Assembly (NCBI RefSeq): GCF_003075375.1
Contig: NZ_QDFT01000015.1
Coordinates: forward strand, 1 to 64,000
Length of the DNA stretch: 64,000 nucleotides
Direction of reading: 5' to 3'
DNA from: Microbacterium testaceum
Lineage (GTDB): Bacteria > Actinomycetota > Actinomycetes > Actinomycetales > Microbacteriaceae
Both the position numbers and the translations under genes were made by a program. Shown here one piece after another: positions 1 to 12,971 of this stretch. The notes under the pieces were generated by a model. It was not told where the DNA came from. It ran no database searches and worked only from the letters and a program-made list of their open reading frames with translations. Within the stretch, counting starts at the first letter, position 1. Each line of letters begins with the position of its first letter.

Positions 1-279
1 GATATCACCGAGGTCCTGGCGCGAGAGGCGACCGACACGAAGAAGCTCCTGGCACGCAACGACAAGGCGGGCAAGGGCAAGTCGCCGACACCGCAGCTGC
101 GCCGCACGGGCATCGCGGCCGAGGGTGCCGATCAGCTCGAGTCGACGATCGCCGACCTGACGCAGCAGATGCTGGCCGCGGCCGGCGAGTTGAAGTTCGA
201 GCTCGCGGGGCGACTTCGCGACGAGGTCCAGGACCTCAAGAAGGAGCTGCGCGCGATGGAACGCGCCGGGCACGCCTGA
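1..279 (+). CDS. uvrB: UvrABC subunit B, C-terminal fragment
   Basis: The last 92 residues of excinuclease subunit B; the gene begins outside the window. It ends in a UVR domain (roughly residues 48-85 of the fragment: ADQLESTIADLTQQM followed by ELKFELAGRLRDEV), the coiled-coil hairpin through which UvrB binds the matching region of UvrC. The helicase domains are not visible. uvrA and uvrC follow within 1 kb on the same strand, so the three nucleotide-excision-repair genes are nearly contiguous, which supports the call. Confidence 0.93.
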   Translation, partial: DITEVLAREATDTKKLLARNDKAGKGKSPTPQLRRTGIAAEGADQLESTIADLTQQMLAAAGELKFELAGRLRDEVQDLKKELRAMERAGHA

Positions 280-327
280 GCCGGGCATCGGGGCGGCCGC
301 GCCCGCCTCGGATGCGGCGCCGACCTC

Positions 328-392
328 GTCGCCGGCGTCAAGTGCCGGCGTCAGGTGCCGGCGTCAGGTGCCGGCGTCAGGTGCCGGCGTCA
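328..392. repeat. 13-bp tandem repeat, five units, at the 3' end of a gene
   Basis: Four near-identical 13-bp units (gtgccggcgtcag register) at 341-392, preceded by a degenerate fifth at 328-340. The last unit supplies the stop codon (390-392) of the minus-strand zinc-ribbon gene. The array fills most of the uvrB-downstream gap. Confidence 0.85.
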
Positions 393-626
393 GGGGCAGT
401 GCAGGAGCGGTTTCGGGCCCGAGCGGTCGACGCCGTGAGCCGACATCGGGTGGCCGCACAGGGGGCACGGTCGCTCGGTGCGCACCGGCTCGGGCGTCGT
501 CTCGTAGGGGCCCACCGACGCGGGGCCGGCGACGCGGATCAGACGGGTGTTCAGGTACTGGTACCACCCACCGGCCTCGCGGACGCGCTCGCGCAGAGGC
601 GGGCGGTCGGCATCCTTTCGTGTCAT
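390..626 (-). CDS. small zinc-ribbon-like hypothetical protein
   Basis: About 78 residues starting MTRKDADRPP; an ATG two codons upstream (632) is an alternative start. The N-terminal half (GGWYQYLNTRLIRVAG) looks like a short folded segment. The C-terminal half has CPLCGHPMSAH and ends LLHCP, giving a CxxC plus a distal CxH/C arrangement that could bind one zinc. It is not assigned to a named family here. It is divergent from the OhrR-type regulator with only about 36 bp between starts, and the operator there would cover both promoters, so redox-responsive control is plausible (inference). The stop codon lies inside a 13-bp tandem repeat. Confidence 0.7.
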   Translation of the reverse strand: MTRKDADRPPLRERVREAGGWYQYLNTRLIRVAGPASVGPYETTPEPVRTERPCPLCGHPMSAHGVDRSGPKPLLHCP

Positions 627-630
627 GATC

Positions 631-648
631 ATTAGTGTACTAACTAAT
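631..648. promoter_or_regulatory. candidate OhrR/MarR operator between divergent genes
   Basis: The 18-bp stretch ATTAGTGTACTAACTAAT contains the inverted repeat TTAGT-GT-ACTAA, followed by another ACTAA half-site. It is AT-rich in a 70% GC background and sits 15 bp before the regulator start. OhrR/MarR proteins commonly bind such dyads and autoregulate. Binding itself is inferred. Confidence 0.6.
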
Positions 649-662
649 TGCGGAGGGATGCC

Positions 663-1091
663 GTGGACGACCCGTTGAAGCTGGAGAACCAGGTGTGCTT
701 CGCCCTGGTCACGGCCGCACGCAATGTGGTGTCGATCTACCGGCCGGTGCTCGAACCGCTCGGATTGACCCACCCGCAGTACCTGGTGATGCTGGCGCTG
801 TGGGAGAGCGCGCCGCGCTCACTCGGGGCGCTGGCGGCCGAACTCGCCATGGAGCCCGCCACGCTGTCGCCGCTCGTCAAGCGACTGGAGGCGCAGGGGC
901 GGGTCGTGCGCGCGCGCCGCGCCCAGGATGAGCGCGTCCTCGACATCGACCTGACCGACGAGGGCCGCGCCCTGCGCGTGGAGGCACTGCGGGTGCCGGG
1001 CGCGATCATGGAGCGCGTCGGCGTCGACGAGGCGGACCTGGCCGCGCTACGGGACGGCCTGGCGCCGTTCGCCGGAACCCCGCGGGACTGA
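663..1091 (+). CDS. MarR family regulator, OhrR-like
   Basis: About 142 residues. The GTG start at 663 was chosen because GGAGGG lies at 652-657 with good spacing; the upstream TTG at 648 has no such site. The N-terminus carries the OhrR signature ENQVCFAL, whose cysteine corresponds to the peroxide-sensing Cys of OhrR. A winged-helix domain follows (HPQYLVMLALWE, then RSLGALAAELAMEPATLSPLVKRLEAQG). OhrR represses ohr and is released by organic hydroperoxide. No ohr gene is present in the window; the only divergent partner is the small zinc-ribbon gene. The TTAGT/ACTAA dyad just upstream suggests autoregulation. Confidence 0.8.
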   Translation: MDDPLKLENQVCFALVTAARNVVSIYRPVLEPLGLTHPQYLVMLALWESAPRSLGALAAELAMEPATLSPLVKRLEAQGRVVRARRAQDERVLDIDLTDEGRALRVEALRVPGAIMERVGVDEADLAALRDGLAPFAGTPRD

Positions 1092-1208
1092 GCGCGGCTC
1101 CGGCCCCCGATCGCTCCGCAGCGTCGCGGTTGGACCCGTCGGTCGCCGCGCACCCTCGCACACACGTGCGCTCCCGGCGAACCCGGGGCCGATGTCGGAG
1201 GGTCGACC

Positions 1209-1214
1209 TAGACT
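1209..1214 (+). promoter_or_regulatory. -10 hexamer of uvrA, leaderless
   Basis: TAGACT is followed by exactly six bases and then the GTG at 1221, the spacing expected if transcription starts at the start codon. No Shine-Dalgarno sequence is present. No convincing LexA (SOS) box was seen nearby. Confidence 0.5.
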
Positions 1215-1220
1215 TAACAC

Positions 1221-4187
<2,967 letters not shown>

Positions 4188-4190
4188 GCC

Positions 4191-6134
4191 GTGGCATCCC
4201 GAGAACGGATGTCCCAGCTGCCCTACCGCCCCAAGGCCGGCGAGATCCCCACCAACCCGGGGGTCTACCGGTTCCGGGACGCCGAGGGACGGGTGCTGTA
4301 CGTCGGCAAGGCGAAAAATCTGCGCGCGCGCCTGTCGAACTACTTCGCCCCGCTGCACTCGCTGCACGAGCGCACGCGTCGCATGGTGACGACGGCCTCC
4401 AGCGTGGAGTGGACCGTCGTCCCCAGCGACGTCGACTCCCTGCAGCTGGAGTACATGTGGATCAAGGAGTTCGATCCGCCCTTCAACGTGCGCTACCGCG
4501 ACGACAAGTCGTACCCGTTCATGGCGATCACCCTGGCTGACGAGGCGCCGCGCGTCATCGTGACCCGCAACCCCAAGATCCGGGGCGCGAAGTACTTCGG
4601 TCCGTACCCCAAGGTGTGGGCCGTGCACGACACGATCGACCTGATGATCAAGGTCTTCCCGATCCGCACGTGCAGCGACTCGTCGTACAAGAAGGCGATG
4701 GCCTCGGGGCGACCGTGCTTCCCCGGACAGATCGGCCGGTGCGGGGGACCGTGCTCGATGAAGGTCTCGATCGAGGAGCACCGCGCCGTCGTCAACGACT
4801 TCGTCGCGTTCATGTCGGGCGGCGACCAGCGCTTCACGCGAGAACTGACCGCGCGCATGAAAGAGGCCTCGGCGGCGATGGACTACGAGTCCGCCGCGCA
4901 CTACCGCGACCGGCTGCAGGCGATCGATGCGGTGCTCGGCAAGAGCGCGCTCGTGCTGGCCTCGGACACGGATGCCGACCTCTTCGGCATCGCCGAGGAC
5001 GAACTCGCCGCGACCGTCCAGCACTTCGTCGTGCGCGGCGGTCGCGTGCGCGGCGTGCGGGCGACGACGATCGAGAAAGAGATCGACATCTCGGGAGCGG
5101 AGCTCGTCGATCAGGTGCTGCAGCGAACCTACGGAGAAGCGGATGCCACCGACATCCCCCGGCAGGTTCTGGTGCCCGAGCTGCCCGACGACGCCGAACA
5201 GCTCGAGGACTGGCTGCGCGAGCGGCGGGGCCGCCCGGTGACCCTGCAGGTGGCCCAGCGGGGACGCAAGGCCGACCTGCTCAAGACGGCGACCCTGAAC
5301 GCGCAGCAGGCGCTGATGCTCCACAAGACGCGGCGCACGAGCGACTACGTCGCCCGATCGCAGGCGCTCACCGACCTGCAGGAGGCTCTCGGCATGACCG
5401 AGGCGCCCCTGCGCATCGAGTGCTACGACGTCTCGCACCTGTCGGGCACCAACGTCGTGGCATCCATGGTCGTGTTCGAGGACGGGCTGCCGCGCAAGGA
5501 TCAGTACCGCTCGTTCGGCGTGGCCGAGACCACCGACGACACCGACTCGATGTACCAGGTGCTCACCCGGCGCCTGGCGTACCTCGACCGTCCGGACGAG
5601 ATCGAGCCTGAGACGGTGAACGGCGCGATCGTCGCCGACCCCGACTCCGACGAGGCCACCGCCGACGGCGACGTCGTCACGGCGCGCAAGCGGCCGCGCT
5701 TCGCGTACCGTCCGCAGCTGCTCGTCGTCGACGGCGGTCAGCCGCAGGTCGCCGCGGCCGCGCGAGCGCTCGCGGATGCGGGGCACGAAGAGATCGCGCT
5801 GTGCGGTATCGCCAAGCGCCTCGAAGAGGTGTGGCTGCCGGGCGAGGAGTACCCCGTCATCCTGCCGCGCACCTCGGAGGCCCTGTACCTGCTGCAGCGC
5901 CTGCGCGACGAGGCCCACCGCTTCGCCATCGTGCACCAGCGCAAGCGCCGGAAGCGCGACATCACCAGCGTCCTGGCAGAGGTGCCCGGCCTGGGGGACG
6001 CGCGCATCAAGGCGCTGCTGCGGCACTTCGGGTCGGTGTCCGCCCTGAAGAACGCGACAGCGGACGAGATCACGGTGCTCCCCGGCATCGGACCGACCCT
6101 CGCCGAGGCCATCCACACCCACCTGGCTCGGTAG
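4191..6134 (+). CDS. uvrC: excinuclease ABC subunit C
   Basis: 647 residues from a GTG three bases after uvrA; an ATG at 4209 is a possible alternative. Domains in order: GIY-YIG nuclease (GVYRFRD...[14 protein letters not shown], about residues 20-100), a UVR motif (about 215-245), the RNase H-like half with [12 protein letters not shown] and VVDGGQPQV, and tandem helix-hairpin-helix motifs ([26 protein letters not shown]). UvrC makes both incisions around the lesion bound by UvrB. Confidence 0.97.
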   Translation: MASRERMSQLPYRPKAGEIPTNPGVYRFRDAEGRVLYVGKAKNLRARLSNYFAPLHSLHERTRRMVTTASSVEWTVVPSDVDSLQLEYMWIKEFDPPFNVRYRDDKSYPFMAITLADEAPRVIVTRNPKIRGAKYFGPYPKVWAVHDTIDLMIKVFPIRTCSDSSYKKAMASGRPCFPGQIGRCGGPCSMKVSIEEHRAVVNDFVAFMSGGDQRFTRELTARMKEASAAMDYESAAHYRDRLQAIDAVLGKSALVLASDTDADLFGIAEDELAATVQHFVVRGGRVRGVRATTIEKEIDISGAELVDQVLQRTYGEADATDIPRQVLVPELPDDAEQLEDWLRERRGRPVTLQVAQRGRKADLLKTATLNAQQALMLHKTRRTSDYVARSQALTDLQEALGMTEAPLRIECYDVSHLSGTNVVASMVVFEDGLPRKDQYRSFGVAETTDDTDSMYQVLTRRLAYLDRPDEIEPETVNGAIVADPDSDEATADGDVVTARKRPRFAYRPQLLVVDGGQPQVAAAARALADAGHEEIALCGIAKRLEEVWLPGEEYPVILPRTSEALYLLQRLRDEAHRFAIVHQRKRRKRDITSVLAEVPGLGDARIKALLRHFGSVSALKNATADEITVLPGIGPTLAEAIHTHLAR

Positions 6135-6137
6135 GCT
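6132..6137 (+). promoter_or_regulatory. candidate -10 for rapZ
   Basis: TAGGCT overlaps the uvrC stop codon, 26 bp before the rapZ ATG, and would give a short leader with GGGAG (6150-6154). The same hexamer precedes whiA, fabG and luxS. Confidence 0.35.
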
Positions 6138-6163
6138 GGGGCGGACGACGGGAGCTGATCACC

Positions 6164-7042
6164 ATGGAACCGGCACGAGACGAGCCAGGTGAGGTGCTGA
6201 TCGTCACGGGCATGTCGGGGGCCGGGCGATCCACGGTCGCCAACGCCCTCGAAGACCTCGACTGGTACGTCGTCGACAACCTGCCCCCGCAGATGCTGCG
6301 GCCTCTGCTCGAGCTCACCGAGCTCGCCGGGGGAGCGGTGCCCCGGGTCGCGGTGGTGGTCGACGTGCGCGGACGAACGCTCTTCGCCGATCTGCCCGAG
6401 GCGATGCGCTCGTTGCAGGCGGGCCGCCAGGTGCGCACGGTGTTCCTCGACGCCTCGGACGCGGTGCTCGTCCGCCGTTTCGAGGCGGTGCGCCGCCCGC
6501 ACCCGCTGCAGGGCGAGGGGACCATCCTGGACGGCATCCGACGGGAACGCGACCGCCTCGCACCGATGCGCGAGGCGGCGGACGTCGTCATCGACACCTC
6601 GACGCTCAACGTCCATCAGCTGTCGCTGCGCACGGTCGCCCTCTTCGGCGAAGAGGGGGCGGCGCGGCACACGGTGACGCTGATGAGCTTCGGCTTCAAA
6701 TACGGGCTGCCGCCCGACGTCGACCTCGTCGCCGACATGCGATTCCTGCCCAACCCGTTCTGGAGCGAGGACCTGCGCGCGTTGACCGGCGAGGACCCCC
6801 GAGTCCGGGAATACGTGCTGGAACAGCAGGGCGCGGCTGAGTTCCTCGACGCGTATTCGGCCGCGCTCCGGCCCGTCCTCGAGGGCTACCAGCGCGAGAA
6901 CAAGCGGCATTCCGTGGTGGCCGTGGGGTGCACGGGGGGTAAGCACAGGTCGGTCGTGATGACGCGCGAGCTCGCTGCACGTCTGGCCGATGTTCCGGGT
7001 GTGGCCGTACGCGTGGCTCACCGCGACCTCGGTCGCGAGTAG
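6164..7042 (+). CDS. rapZ: RNase adapter RapZ / YvcJ family nucleotide-binding protein
   Basis: 292 residues; ATG at 6164 with GGGAG about ten bases upstream. Walker A-like [16 protein letters not shown] (about residues 14-29) opens a P-loop kinase-like domain containing VVDNLPP. The C-terminal domain includes [20 protein letters not shown] and the conserved [13 protein letters not shown]. In E. coli RapZ controls glucosamine-6-phosphate synthase through small RNAs; in Gram-positive and actinobacterial genomes the substrate and role are less clear. The family usually lies in a uvrC-rapZ-yvcK-whiA cluster. Here whiA follows directly and no yvcK/CofD-like gene is present. Confidence 0.93.
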   Translation: MEPARDEPGEVLIVTGMSGAGRSTVANALEDLDWYVVDNLPPQMLRPLLELTELAGGAVPRVAVVVDVRGRTLFADLPEAMRSLQAGRQVRTVFLDASDAVLVRRFEAVRRPHPLQGEGTILDGIRRERDRLAPMREAADVVIDTSTLNVHQLSLRTVALFGEEGAARHTVTLMSFGFKYGLPPDVDLVADMRFLPNPFWSEDLRALTGEDPRVREYVLEQQGAAEFLDAYSAALRPVLEGYQRENKRHSVVAVGCTGGKHRSVVMTRELAARLADVPGVAVRVAHRDLGRE

Positions 7043-7045
7043 GCT
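7040..7045 (+). promoter_or_regulatory. candidate -10 for whiA
   Basis: TAGGCT overlaps the rapZ stop codon, 37 bp before the whiA GTG; GAGGAG lies at 7073-7078, just before the start. Confidence 0.35.
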
Positions 7046-7082
7046 GTAACGTCGTCCCCGCCGCCCCCACCCGAGGAGAACC

Positions 7083-8060
7083 GTGCCCCTGACCGCCGAT
7101 GTGAAGGCCGAGCTCATCACCGTTCGGGACCCGCGCCCCACCGCGCGCGTGGCCGAACTCACGGCCCTCCTGCGCTTCTCCGGCGGTCTGCACTCCATCG
7201 CCAATCGCGTCGCCGTCGAGGCCGAGCTGGACTCCGACATCCTCGCCCGTCGCGTCGCGCGCGACCTCATGGAGCTGTACGGCGTGCGCCCCGAGCTGCA
7301 CCACGTGCAGGGCTCCGGGGGACGCACCGGCGGGCACTTCGCGGTCCGCGTCATCGAGGCGGGCGAGACCCTGGCACGACAGACCGGCCTGCTCGACCAG
7401 CGCCGTCGCCCCGTGCGCGGCCTGCCCAACAAGCTCACGACCGGTTCGCGCCCCGACCTCAGCGCCATCTGGCGCGGTGCGTTCCTCGCCAGCGGCACGC
7501 TCAGCGACCCCGGTCGTTCGGCGGCTCTCGAGATCTCGTGCCCCTCGTCCGAAGCCGCGATGGCCCTCGTGGGCGCCGGTCACCGCATCGGCATCCCCGC
7601 CAAGGCCCGCGAGGTGCGCGGCGTCCCCCGCGTCGTCGTGCGCGACGGCGAGGCGATCCGCGGCGCGCTCTACGAGATGGGTGCGCGTCGCACCGCCGGC
7701 GAGTGGGACCAGATGCGCCAGCGCCGCGAGGTGCGCGCGGGCGTGAACCGCCTGGTCAACTTCGACGACGCCAACCTGCGGCGCTCGGCGCAGGCCGCGG
7801 TCGCCGCCTGCGCGCGCGTCGAGCGTGCGCTCGAGATCCTCGGCGACGAGGTGCCCGACCACCTGCAGCAGGCCGGCGAGCTGCGCCTCTCGCACCGCGA
7901 CGCGAGCCTCGACGAGCTCGGCCACCACGCCGACCCGCCCCTCACCAAGGACGCCGTGGCCGGACGCATCCGCCGCCTGCTCGCCATGGCCGACAAGAAG
8001 GCCGAGGCCGACGGCATCCCGGGCACCGAGGCGGCGGTCCCCGTGGGCGCCGACGACTGA
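7083..8060 (+). CDS. whiA: DNA-binding regulator WhiA
   Basis: 325 residues from a GTG preceded by GAGGAG. WhiA fuses a LAGLIDADG homing-endonuclease-like fold lacking nuclease activity (residues about 20-200; [26 protein letters not shown]) to a C-terminal helix-turn-helix ([30 protein letters not shown] split across about 270-310). It is conserved in Gram-positive bacteria and controls cell division or sporulation genes, with WhiB, in Streptomyces. It lies 40 bp after rapZ in the conserved uvrC-rapZ-whiA neighbourhood. Confidence 0.95.
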   Translation: MPLTADVKAELITVRDPRPTARVAELTALLRFSGGLHSIANRVAVEAELDSDILARRVARDLMELYGVRPELHHVQGSGGRTGGHFAVRVIEAGETLARQTGLLDQRRRPVRGLPNKLTTGSRPDLSAIWRGAFLASGTLSDPGRSAALEISCPSSEAAMALVGAGHRIGIPAKAREVRGVPRVVVRDGEAIRGALYEMGARRTAGEWDQMRQRREVRAGVNRLVNFDDANLRRSAQAAVAACARVERALEILGDEVPDHLQQAGELRLSHRDASLDELGHHADPPLTKDAVAGRIRRLLAMADKKAEADGIPGTEAAVPVGADD

Positions 8061-8103
8061 GTCCCGGATCGCGGATGCCGCGTCCCGGCGTCCCGCCCCG
8101 GGG

Positions 8104-8181
8104 GCGTGCGACCGCCCGGGCCGCGTGCGACCGCCCGGGCCGCGTGCGACGATCCCGGACCGCGTGCGACCACCCTGGACC
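8104..8181. repeat. 19-20-bp tandem repeat, four units
   Basis: Four units beginning GCGTGCGAC (8104, 8123, 8142, 8162) lie in the 290-bp whiA-sodA gap. Units 1 and 2 are identical; 3 and 4 diverge in the second half. No ORF fits the period. The rest of the gap shows no clear gene. Confidence 0.75.
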
Positions 8182-8350
8182 GGGCAGCGCGCGACGCGCC
8201 CGGGTCGCTACCTTCCGTCATCCGGGGAAGCAACCCCGTGGGTGCCGCGTTGGTCCTCAATAGGATGAAGACGTCACCCTCGCTGCTCGATCCTCGGCAT
8301 GTCATTCCGGCGCAGAGGTCCGGGCAGCGCCCGATTCGGAAGTAGAGAAC

Positions 8351-8977
8351 ATGGCGAAGTACACGCTGCCCGAACTGCCCTACGACTACTCCGCGCTGGA
8401 GCCGCACATCAGCGCGACCATCATGGAGCTGCACCACAGCAAGCACCACCAGACGTACGTCAACGGGGCGAACACGACCCTCGACCTGCTCGCCGAAGCC
8501 CGCGAGAAGGGCGATTTCGCCAACATCAACCGCCTGCAGAAGGACCTCGCGTTCAACCTCGGCGGTCACACCAACCACTCGATCTTCTGGACGAACCTCT
8601 CGCCCAACGGCGGCGACAAGCCCACCGGCGACCTCGAGTCCGCCATCGACGACCAGTTCGGCTCGTTCGACGCCTTCCGCGCGCAGTTCACGGCCGCCGC
8701 CCTCGGCGTGCAGGGCTCGGGCTGGGCCGGGCTGTTCTGGGACTCGATCGGCGAGAACCTCGTCATCCAGCAGTTCTTCGACCAGCAGGGCCAGATCGTC
8801 GCGGGCACCGTTCCGCTGCTGCTGCTCGACGTCTGGGAGCACGCCTACTACCTCGACTACAAGAACGTCCGCGCCGACTACGTCAAGGCGTTCTGGAACA
8901 TCGCCAACTGGGCCGACGCCCAGGACCGCTTCGCGGCCGCCCGCGAGAAGACCGCGGGTCTGCTGGTACTGTCGTAA
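8351..8977 (+). CDS. sodA: superoxide dismutase, Mn/Fe family
   Basis: 208 residues. It converts superoxide to hydrogen peroxide and oxygen in the cytoplasm. Metal ligands are recognisable: the His in [11 protein letters not shown] (about residue 28), the His in NHSIFW, and Asp plus His in [21 protein letters not shown] context reads [12 protein letters not shown]. Metal preference (Mn or Fe) cannot be settled by eye; actinobacterial members of this kind are often Mn-dependent. It is monocistronic, with a hairpin terminator after the stop. TAGGAT at 8261-8266 is a possible -10. Confidence 0.95.
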   Translation: MAKYTLPELPYDYSALEPHISATIMELHHSKHHQTYVNGANTTLDLLAEAREKGDFANINRLQKDLAFNLGGHTNHSIFWTNLSPNGGDKPTGDLESAIDDQFGSFDAFRAQFTAAALGVQGSGWAGLFWDSIGENLVIQQFFDQQGQIVAGTVPLLLLDVWEHAYYLDYKNVRADYVKAFWNIANWADAQDRFAAAREKTAGLLVLS

Positions 8978-8983
8978 ACGGTG

Positions 8984-9017
8984 CGGCGTCCCGGTGGGAC
9001 ACCCCGCCGGGACGCCG
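8984..9017 (+). terminator. hairpin terminator after sodA
   Basis: An 11-bp perfect stem (CGGCGTCCCGG / CCGGGACGCCG) with a 12-base loop begins 6 bp after the sodA stop and is followed by TTG. There is only a weak T-run, as is usual at this GC. Confidence 0.75.
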
Positions 9018-9065
9018 TTGTCCGCCAGCGAATACCGCAATCACGCGCTTCTCGCGCACAACTGA

Positions 9066-10091
<1,026 letters not shown>

Positions 10092-10097
10092 CACTCC

Positions 10098-11312
10098 ATG
10101 GCTCTGCGCACCCTCGATTCGCTGGGGTCGCTCGCCGGCACGCGCGTCATCGTCCGTTGTGATCTGAACGTCCCCCTCAAGGACGGCGTCATCACGGACG
10201 ATGGCCGCGTGCGCGCGTCGCTGCCGACCCTCAACGCACTGATCAACGCCGGCGCGCGTGTGGTCGTGTGCTCGCACCTGGGCCGCCCCGACGGGGCGCC
10301 CGACCCGAAGTACTCCCTCGAGCCGGTCGCGCAGCGCCTGTCCGAGCTGCTCGGCCAGCCGGTCGCGTTCGCGCGCGACACGGTGGGCGAGTCGGCTCGG
10401 GATGCCGTGTCGTCACTCGAGAACGGCGAGATCGCCGTGATCGAGAACCTGCGTTTCAACGCGGGTGAGACCTCGAAGGACGAGTCCGAGCGCCAGGCCT
10501 TCGCGCGGGAGCTCGCCGAACTCGGCGACGCCCTCGTCTCGGACGGCTTCGGCGTCGTGCACCGCAAGCAGGCGAGCGTCTACGACCTCGCCCAGCTCGT
10601 GCCGTCGGCCGCCGGTCTGCTCATCCAGAAGGAGCTCGAGGTCCTCGACCGTCTGACCGAGAACCCCGAGCGCCCGTACACGGTCGTCCTCGGCGGCTCC
10701 AAGGTCAGCGACAAGCTGGGCGTCATCGAGCACCTCCTCCCGCGCGTGGACAAGCTCCTCGTCGGCGGCGGCATGATGTTCACCTTCCTCGTCGCCGAGG
10801 GCCACCGGGTCGGCTCGAGCCTGCTCGAGAAGGACCAGATCGACACCGTGAAGAGCTACCTCGCCACGGCGAAGGAGCGCGGCGTCGAGATCGTCCTGCC
10901 GGTGGATGCCGTCGTCGCGGCCTCGTTCTCGGCCGACGCCGAGCACGTCGTGGCCGACGCGGACGCGCTCGAGGCCACCGACTTCGGCGCCTCGGGACTC
11001 GGCCTGGACATCGGTCCGCGGACGGCCGAGATCTTCGCCGACGCGATCCGCGGCTCGCGCACCGTCTTCTGGAACGGGCCCATGGGCGTGTTCGAGATGG
11101 ACGCGTTCGCCGCCGGCACCAAGACCGTCGCCCAGGCGCTCACCGAGGTCGACGGCCTCAGCGTCGTGGGCGGTGGCGACTCCGCCGCGGCCGTGCGTCA
11201 GCTCGGTTTCGCGGACGACGCGTTCGGCCACATCTCCACCGGTGGAGGCGCGAGCCTGGAGTTCCTCGAAGGCAAGAAGCTCCCCGGACTGGAGGTCCTC
11301 GGATGGGTGTGA
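10098..11312 (+). CDS. pgk: phosphoglycerate kinase
   Basis: 404 residues. It transfers phosphate from 1,3-bisphosphoglycerate to ADP. The N-terminal substrate loop RCDLNVPLKDG, SHLGRPDG, the GGSKVSDKLGV motif and the C-terminal nucleotide site GGGDSAAAV are all present. The usual DAFGTAHRAHAS reads DGFGVVHRKQAS, a variant also plausible for this lineage. No obvious Shine-Dalgarno precedes the ATG, suggesting coupling to gap. The 3' end overlaps tpiA by 10 bp. Confidence 0.97.
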   Translation: MALRTLDSLGSLAGTRVIVRCDLNVPLKDGVITDDGRVRASLPTLNALINAGARVVVCSHLGRPDGAPDPKYSLEPVAQRLSELLGQPVAFARDTVGESARDAVSSLENGEIAVIENLRFNAGETSKDESERQAFARELAELGDALVSDGFGVVHRKQASVYDLAQLVPSAAGLLIQKELEVLDRLTENPERPYTVVLGGSKVSDKLGVIEHLLPRVDKLLVGGGMMFTFLVAEGHRVGSSLLEKDQIDTVKSYLATAKERGVEIVLPVDAVVAASFSADAEHVVADADALEATDFGASGLGLDIGPRTAEIFADAIRGSRTVFWNGPMGVFEMDAFAAGTKTVAQALTEVDGLSVVGGGDSAAAVRQLGFADDAFGHISTGGGASLEFLEGKKLPGLEVLGWV

Positions 11313-12091
11313 CCAGAACCCCTCTCATCGCCGGCAACTGGAAGATGAACCTCGACCACCTGCAGGCGGTCGCGTTCGTCCAGAAGCTGCACTGGACGTT
11401 GAAAGAGGCCAAGCACGAGAACGGCAGTGTCGAGGTGGCGGTCTTCCCGCCGTACACCGACCTGCGTACGGTGCAGACGCTCCTCGACGCCGACAAGATC
11501 GACTTCGCCCTGGGCGGTCAGGATCTGTCGGCGCACGACTCGGGCGCCTACACCGGTGAGATCTCGGGCCAGTTCCTGGCGAAGCTCGACGCGCGCTACG
11601 TGATCATCGGTCACTCGGAGCGTCGGCAGTTCCACCACGAGACCGACGAGGTCATCGCGGCCAAGACGCAGGCGGCCCTGCGCCACGGCCTGGTTCCCGT
11701 CATCTGCGTCGGCGAGACCTCGGAGGACCTCGAGAAGTTCGGTGCCAGCGCCGTTCCCGTGGGTCAGCTCGACGTCGCCCTTGAGGGCGTGTCGGCGGAC
11801 GCCGACATCGTCGTGGCCTACGAGCCGGTCTGGGCCATCGGCTCTGGACAGGCGGCGACGCCCGACCAGGCCCAGGAGGTCTGCGCGAAGCTCCGCGCGG
11901 TCGTCGCCGACAAGCTCGGTGCCGACGCAGCGGCGCGTACCCGCGTGCTCTACGGCGGTTCGGTGAAGTCGGGCAACATCGCCGGCTTCATGCGCGAGCC
12001 CGACGTCGACGGTGCGCTGGTGGGCGGTGCGAGCCTCGTCGTGGACGAGTTCGCGGCGATCATCCGCTTCCAGAAGCACGTCGGCGTCTGA
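11303..12091 (+). CDS. tpiA: triosephosphate isomerase
   Basis: 262 residues. It interconverts dihydroxyacetone phosphate and glyceraldehyde-3-phosphate. Visible motifs: AGNWKMN (catalytic Lys), YVIIGHSERR (electrophilic His), VVAYEPVWAIGSG (catalytic Glu) and the phosphate-binding YGGSVKSGN. The ATG at 11303 has GGAGGT at 11291-11296; a GTG at 11309 would give a 4-bp GTGA overlap with pgk instead. A strong hairpin follows the stop. Confidence 0.96.
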   Translation: MGVTRTPLIAGNWKMNLDHLQAVAFVQKLHWTLKEAKHENGSVEVAVFPPYTDLRTVQTLLDADKIDFALGGQDLSAHDSGAYTGEISGQFLAKLDARYVIIGHSERRQFHHETDEVIAAKTQAALRHGLVPVICVGETSEDLEKFGASAVPVGQLDVALEGVSADADIVVAYEPVWAIGSGQAATPDQAQEVCAKLRAVVADKLGADAAARTRVLYGGSVKSGNIAGFMREPDVDGALVGGASLVVDEFAAIIRFQKHVGV

Positions 12092-12097
12092 CGCCCC

Positions 12098-12134
12098 CAC
12101 GGATGCCCGCGGCACGACGCCGCGGGCTTCCGTG
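12098..12134 (+). terminator. hairpin terminator after tpiA
   Basis: Bipartite stem: CACGGA pairs with TCCGTG outside, GCCCGCGG with CCGCGGGC inside, separated by a single T/T mismatch; the loop is 7 bases. It closes the gap-pgk-tpiA unit. Confidence 0.75.
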
Positions 12135-12153
12135 CGTCCGAGACGCCTCCCCG

Positions 12154-12159
12154 TATACT
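12154..12159 (+). promoter_or_regulatory. candidate -10 for secG-rbpA
   Basis: TATACT, 44 bp before the secG start and just downstream of the tpiA terminator. No clear -35 was seen. Confidence 0.4.
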
Positions 12160-12203
12160 TGATGCTTGTGCGGTCGACCCGATCGCTGTGAAAGGCTTCG
12201 ACA

Positions 12204-12452
12204 GTGCAGATTCTCGAGTTCGTCCTGCAGGTGCTGCTGGGCATCACCAGCCTCCTGCTGACCCTGCTCATCCTGCTTCACAAGGGTCGCGGCGGCGGTC
12301 TGTCCGACATGTTCGGCGGCGGCATGAGCTCCGCCCTCGGCTCGTCGGGTCTGGCCGAGCGCAACCTCAACCGATTCACGATCGTGCTGGCTCTGGTGTG
12401 GTTCGTCACCATCGTCGGTCTCGGTCTGCTGACCAAATTCGCGGAGATCTGA
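12204..12452 (+). CDS. secG: preprotein translocase subunit SecG
   Basis: 82 residues from a GTG. SecG is the small accessory subunit of the SecYEG channel. Two transmembrane segments (about residues 4-25 and 58-78) flank a Gly-rich loop GRGGGLSDMFGGG that is typical of the family. Its position after tpiA is common in Actinobacteria and other bacteria. rbpA starts one base after its stop. Confidence 0.93.
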   Translation: MQILEFVLQVLLGITSLLLTLLILLHKGRGGGLSDMFGGGMSSALGSSGLAERNLNRFTIVLALVWFVTIVGLGLLTKFAEI

Positions 12453-12453
12453 C

Positions 12454-12807
12454 ATGGCCACTGGCGGCAATGCCATCCGTGGCTCGCGCGTCGGCGCGGG
12501 CCCCATGGGCGAGCAGGATCACGGCTTCCACGCGGACCGCGTGGCCGTGTCGTACTGGGACGCCCTCGGCAACGAGACGGTGCGCTACTTCGCCGCCGGC
12601 ATCCCCGACGACGAGATCCCCGAGACGATCGACTCCCCGCACTCCGGTCTTCCGGCCGGTCGCGACAAGGCAAACCCGCCGGCCCTCGCCAAGGCCGAGC
12701 CCTACAAGACGCACCTCGCCTACGTGAAGGAGCGCCGTACCGACGACGAGGCCGCTTCGCTCCTCGACGACGCCCTGCAGCAGCTGCGCGAGCGTCGCGG
12801 ACAGTGA
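12454..12807 (+). CDS. rbpA: RNA polymerase-binding protein RbpA
   Basis: 117 residues. RbpA is an actinobacterium-specific activator that binds RNA polymerase and the principal sigma factor and stabilises the open complex. The N-terminal tail contains GSRVGAGPMGE, followed by the core (VSYWDALGNETVRYFA) and the C-terminal sigma-interaction helix (KTHLAYVKERRTDDEA, LLDDALQQLRERR). Core cysteines that bind zinc in some homologues are absent, as in M. tuberculosis RbpA. It is co-transcribed with secG. Confidence 0.93.
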   Translation: MATGGNAIRGSRVGAGPMGEQDHGFHADRVAVSYWDALGNETVRYFAAGIPDDEIPETIDSPHSGLPAGRDKANPPALAKAEPYKTHLAYVKERRTDDEAASLLDDALQQLRERRGQ

Positions 12808-12843
12808 CCCTCTTCCGCCGTCCCCGCGGGCGATGAAGACGAG

Positions 12844-12873
12844 AAGGGCCGGATGCCATGGCATCCGGCCCTT
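12844..12873. terminator. 30-bp perfect palindrome, terminator of rbpA
   Basis: A perfect 30-bp palindrome centred on GCCATGGC whose arms contain GGATGCC / GGCATCC; it ends CCCTTTCG. It would stop transcription from rbpA and could act on the opposite strand too. Confidence 0.8.
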
Positions 12874-12971
12874 TCGTGTTCCCGGTCGCGGTGGACGGGA
12901 TAGGGCGGTGGCCCCTCGGGTCGTCGGAAGGACACCGCTCGCCCCGCCGGGCTGTGCTGGGCGGAGAGACG

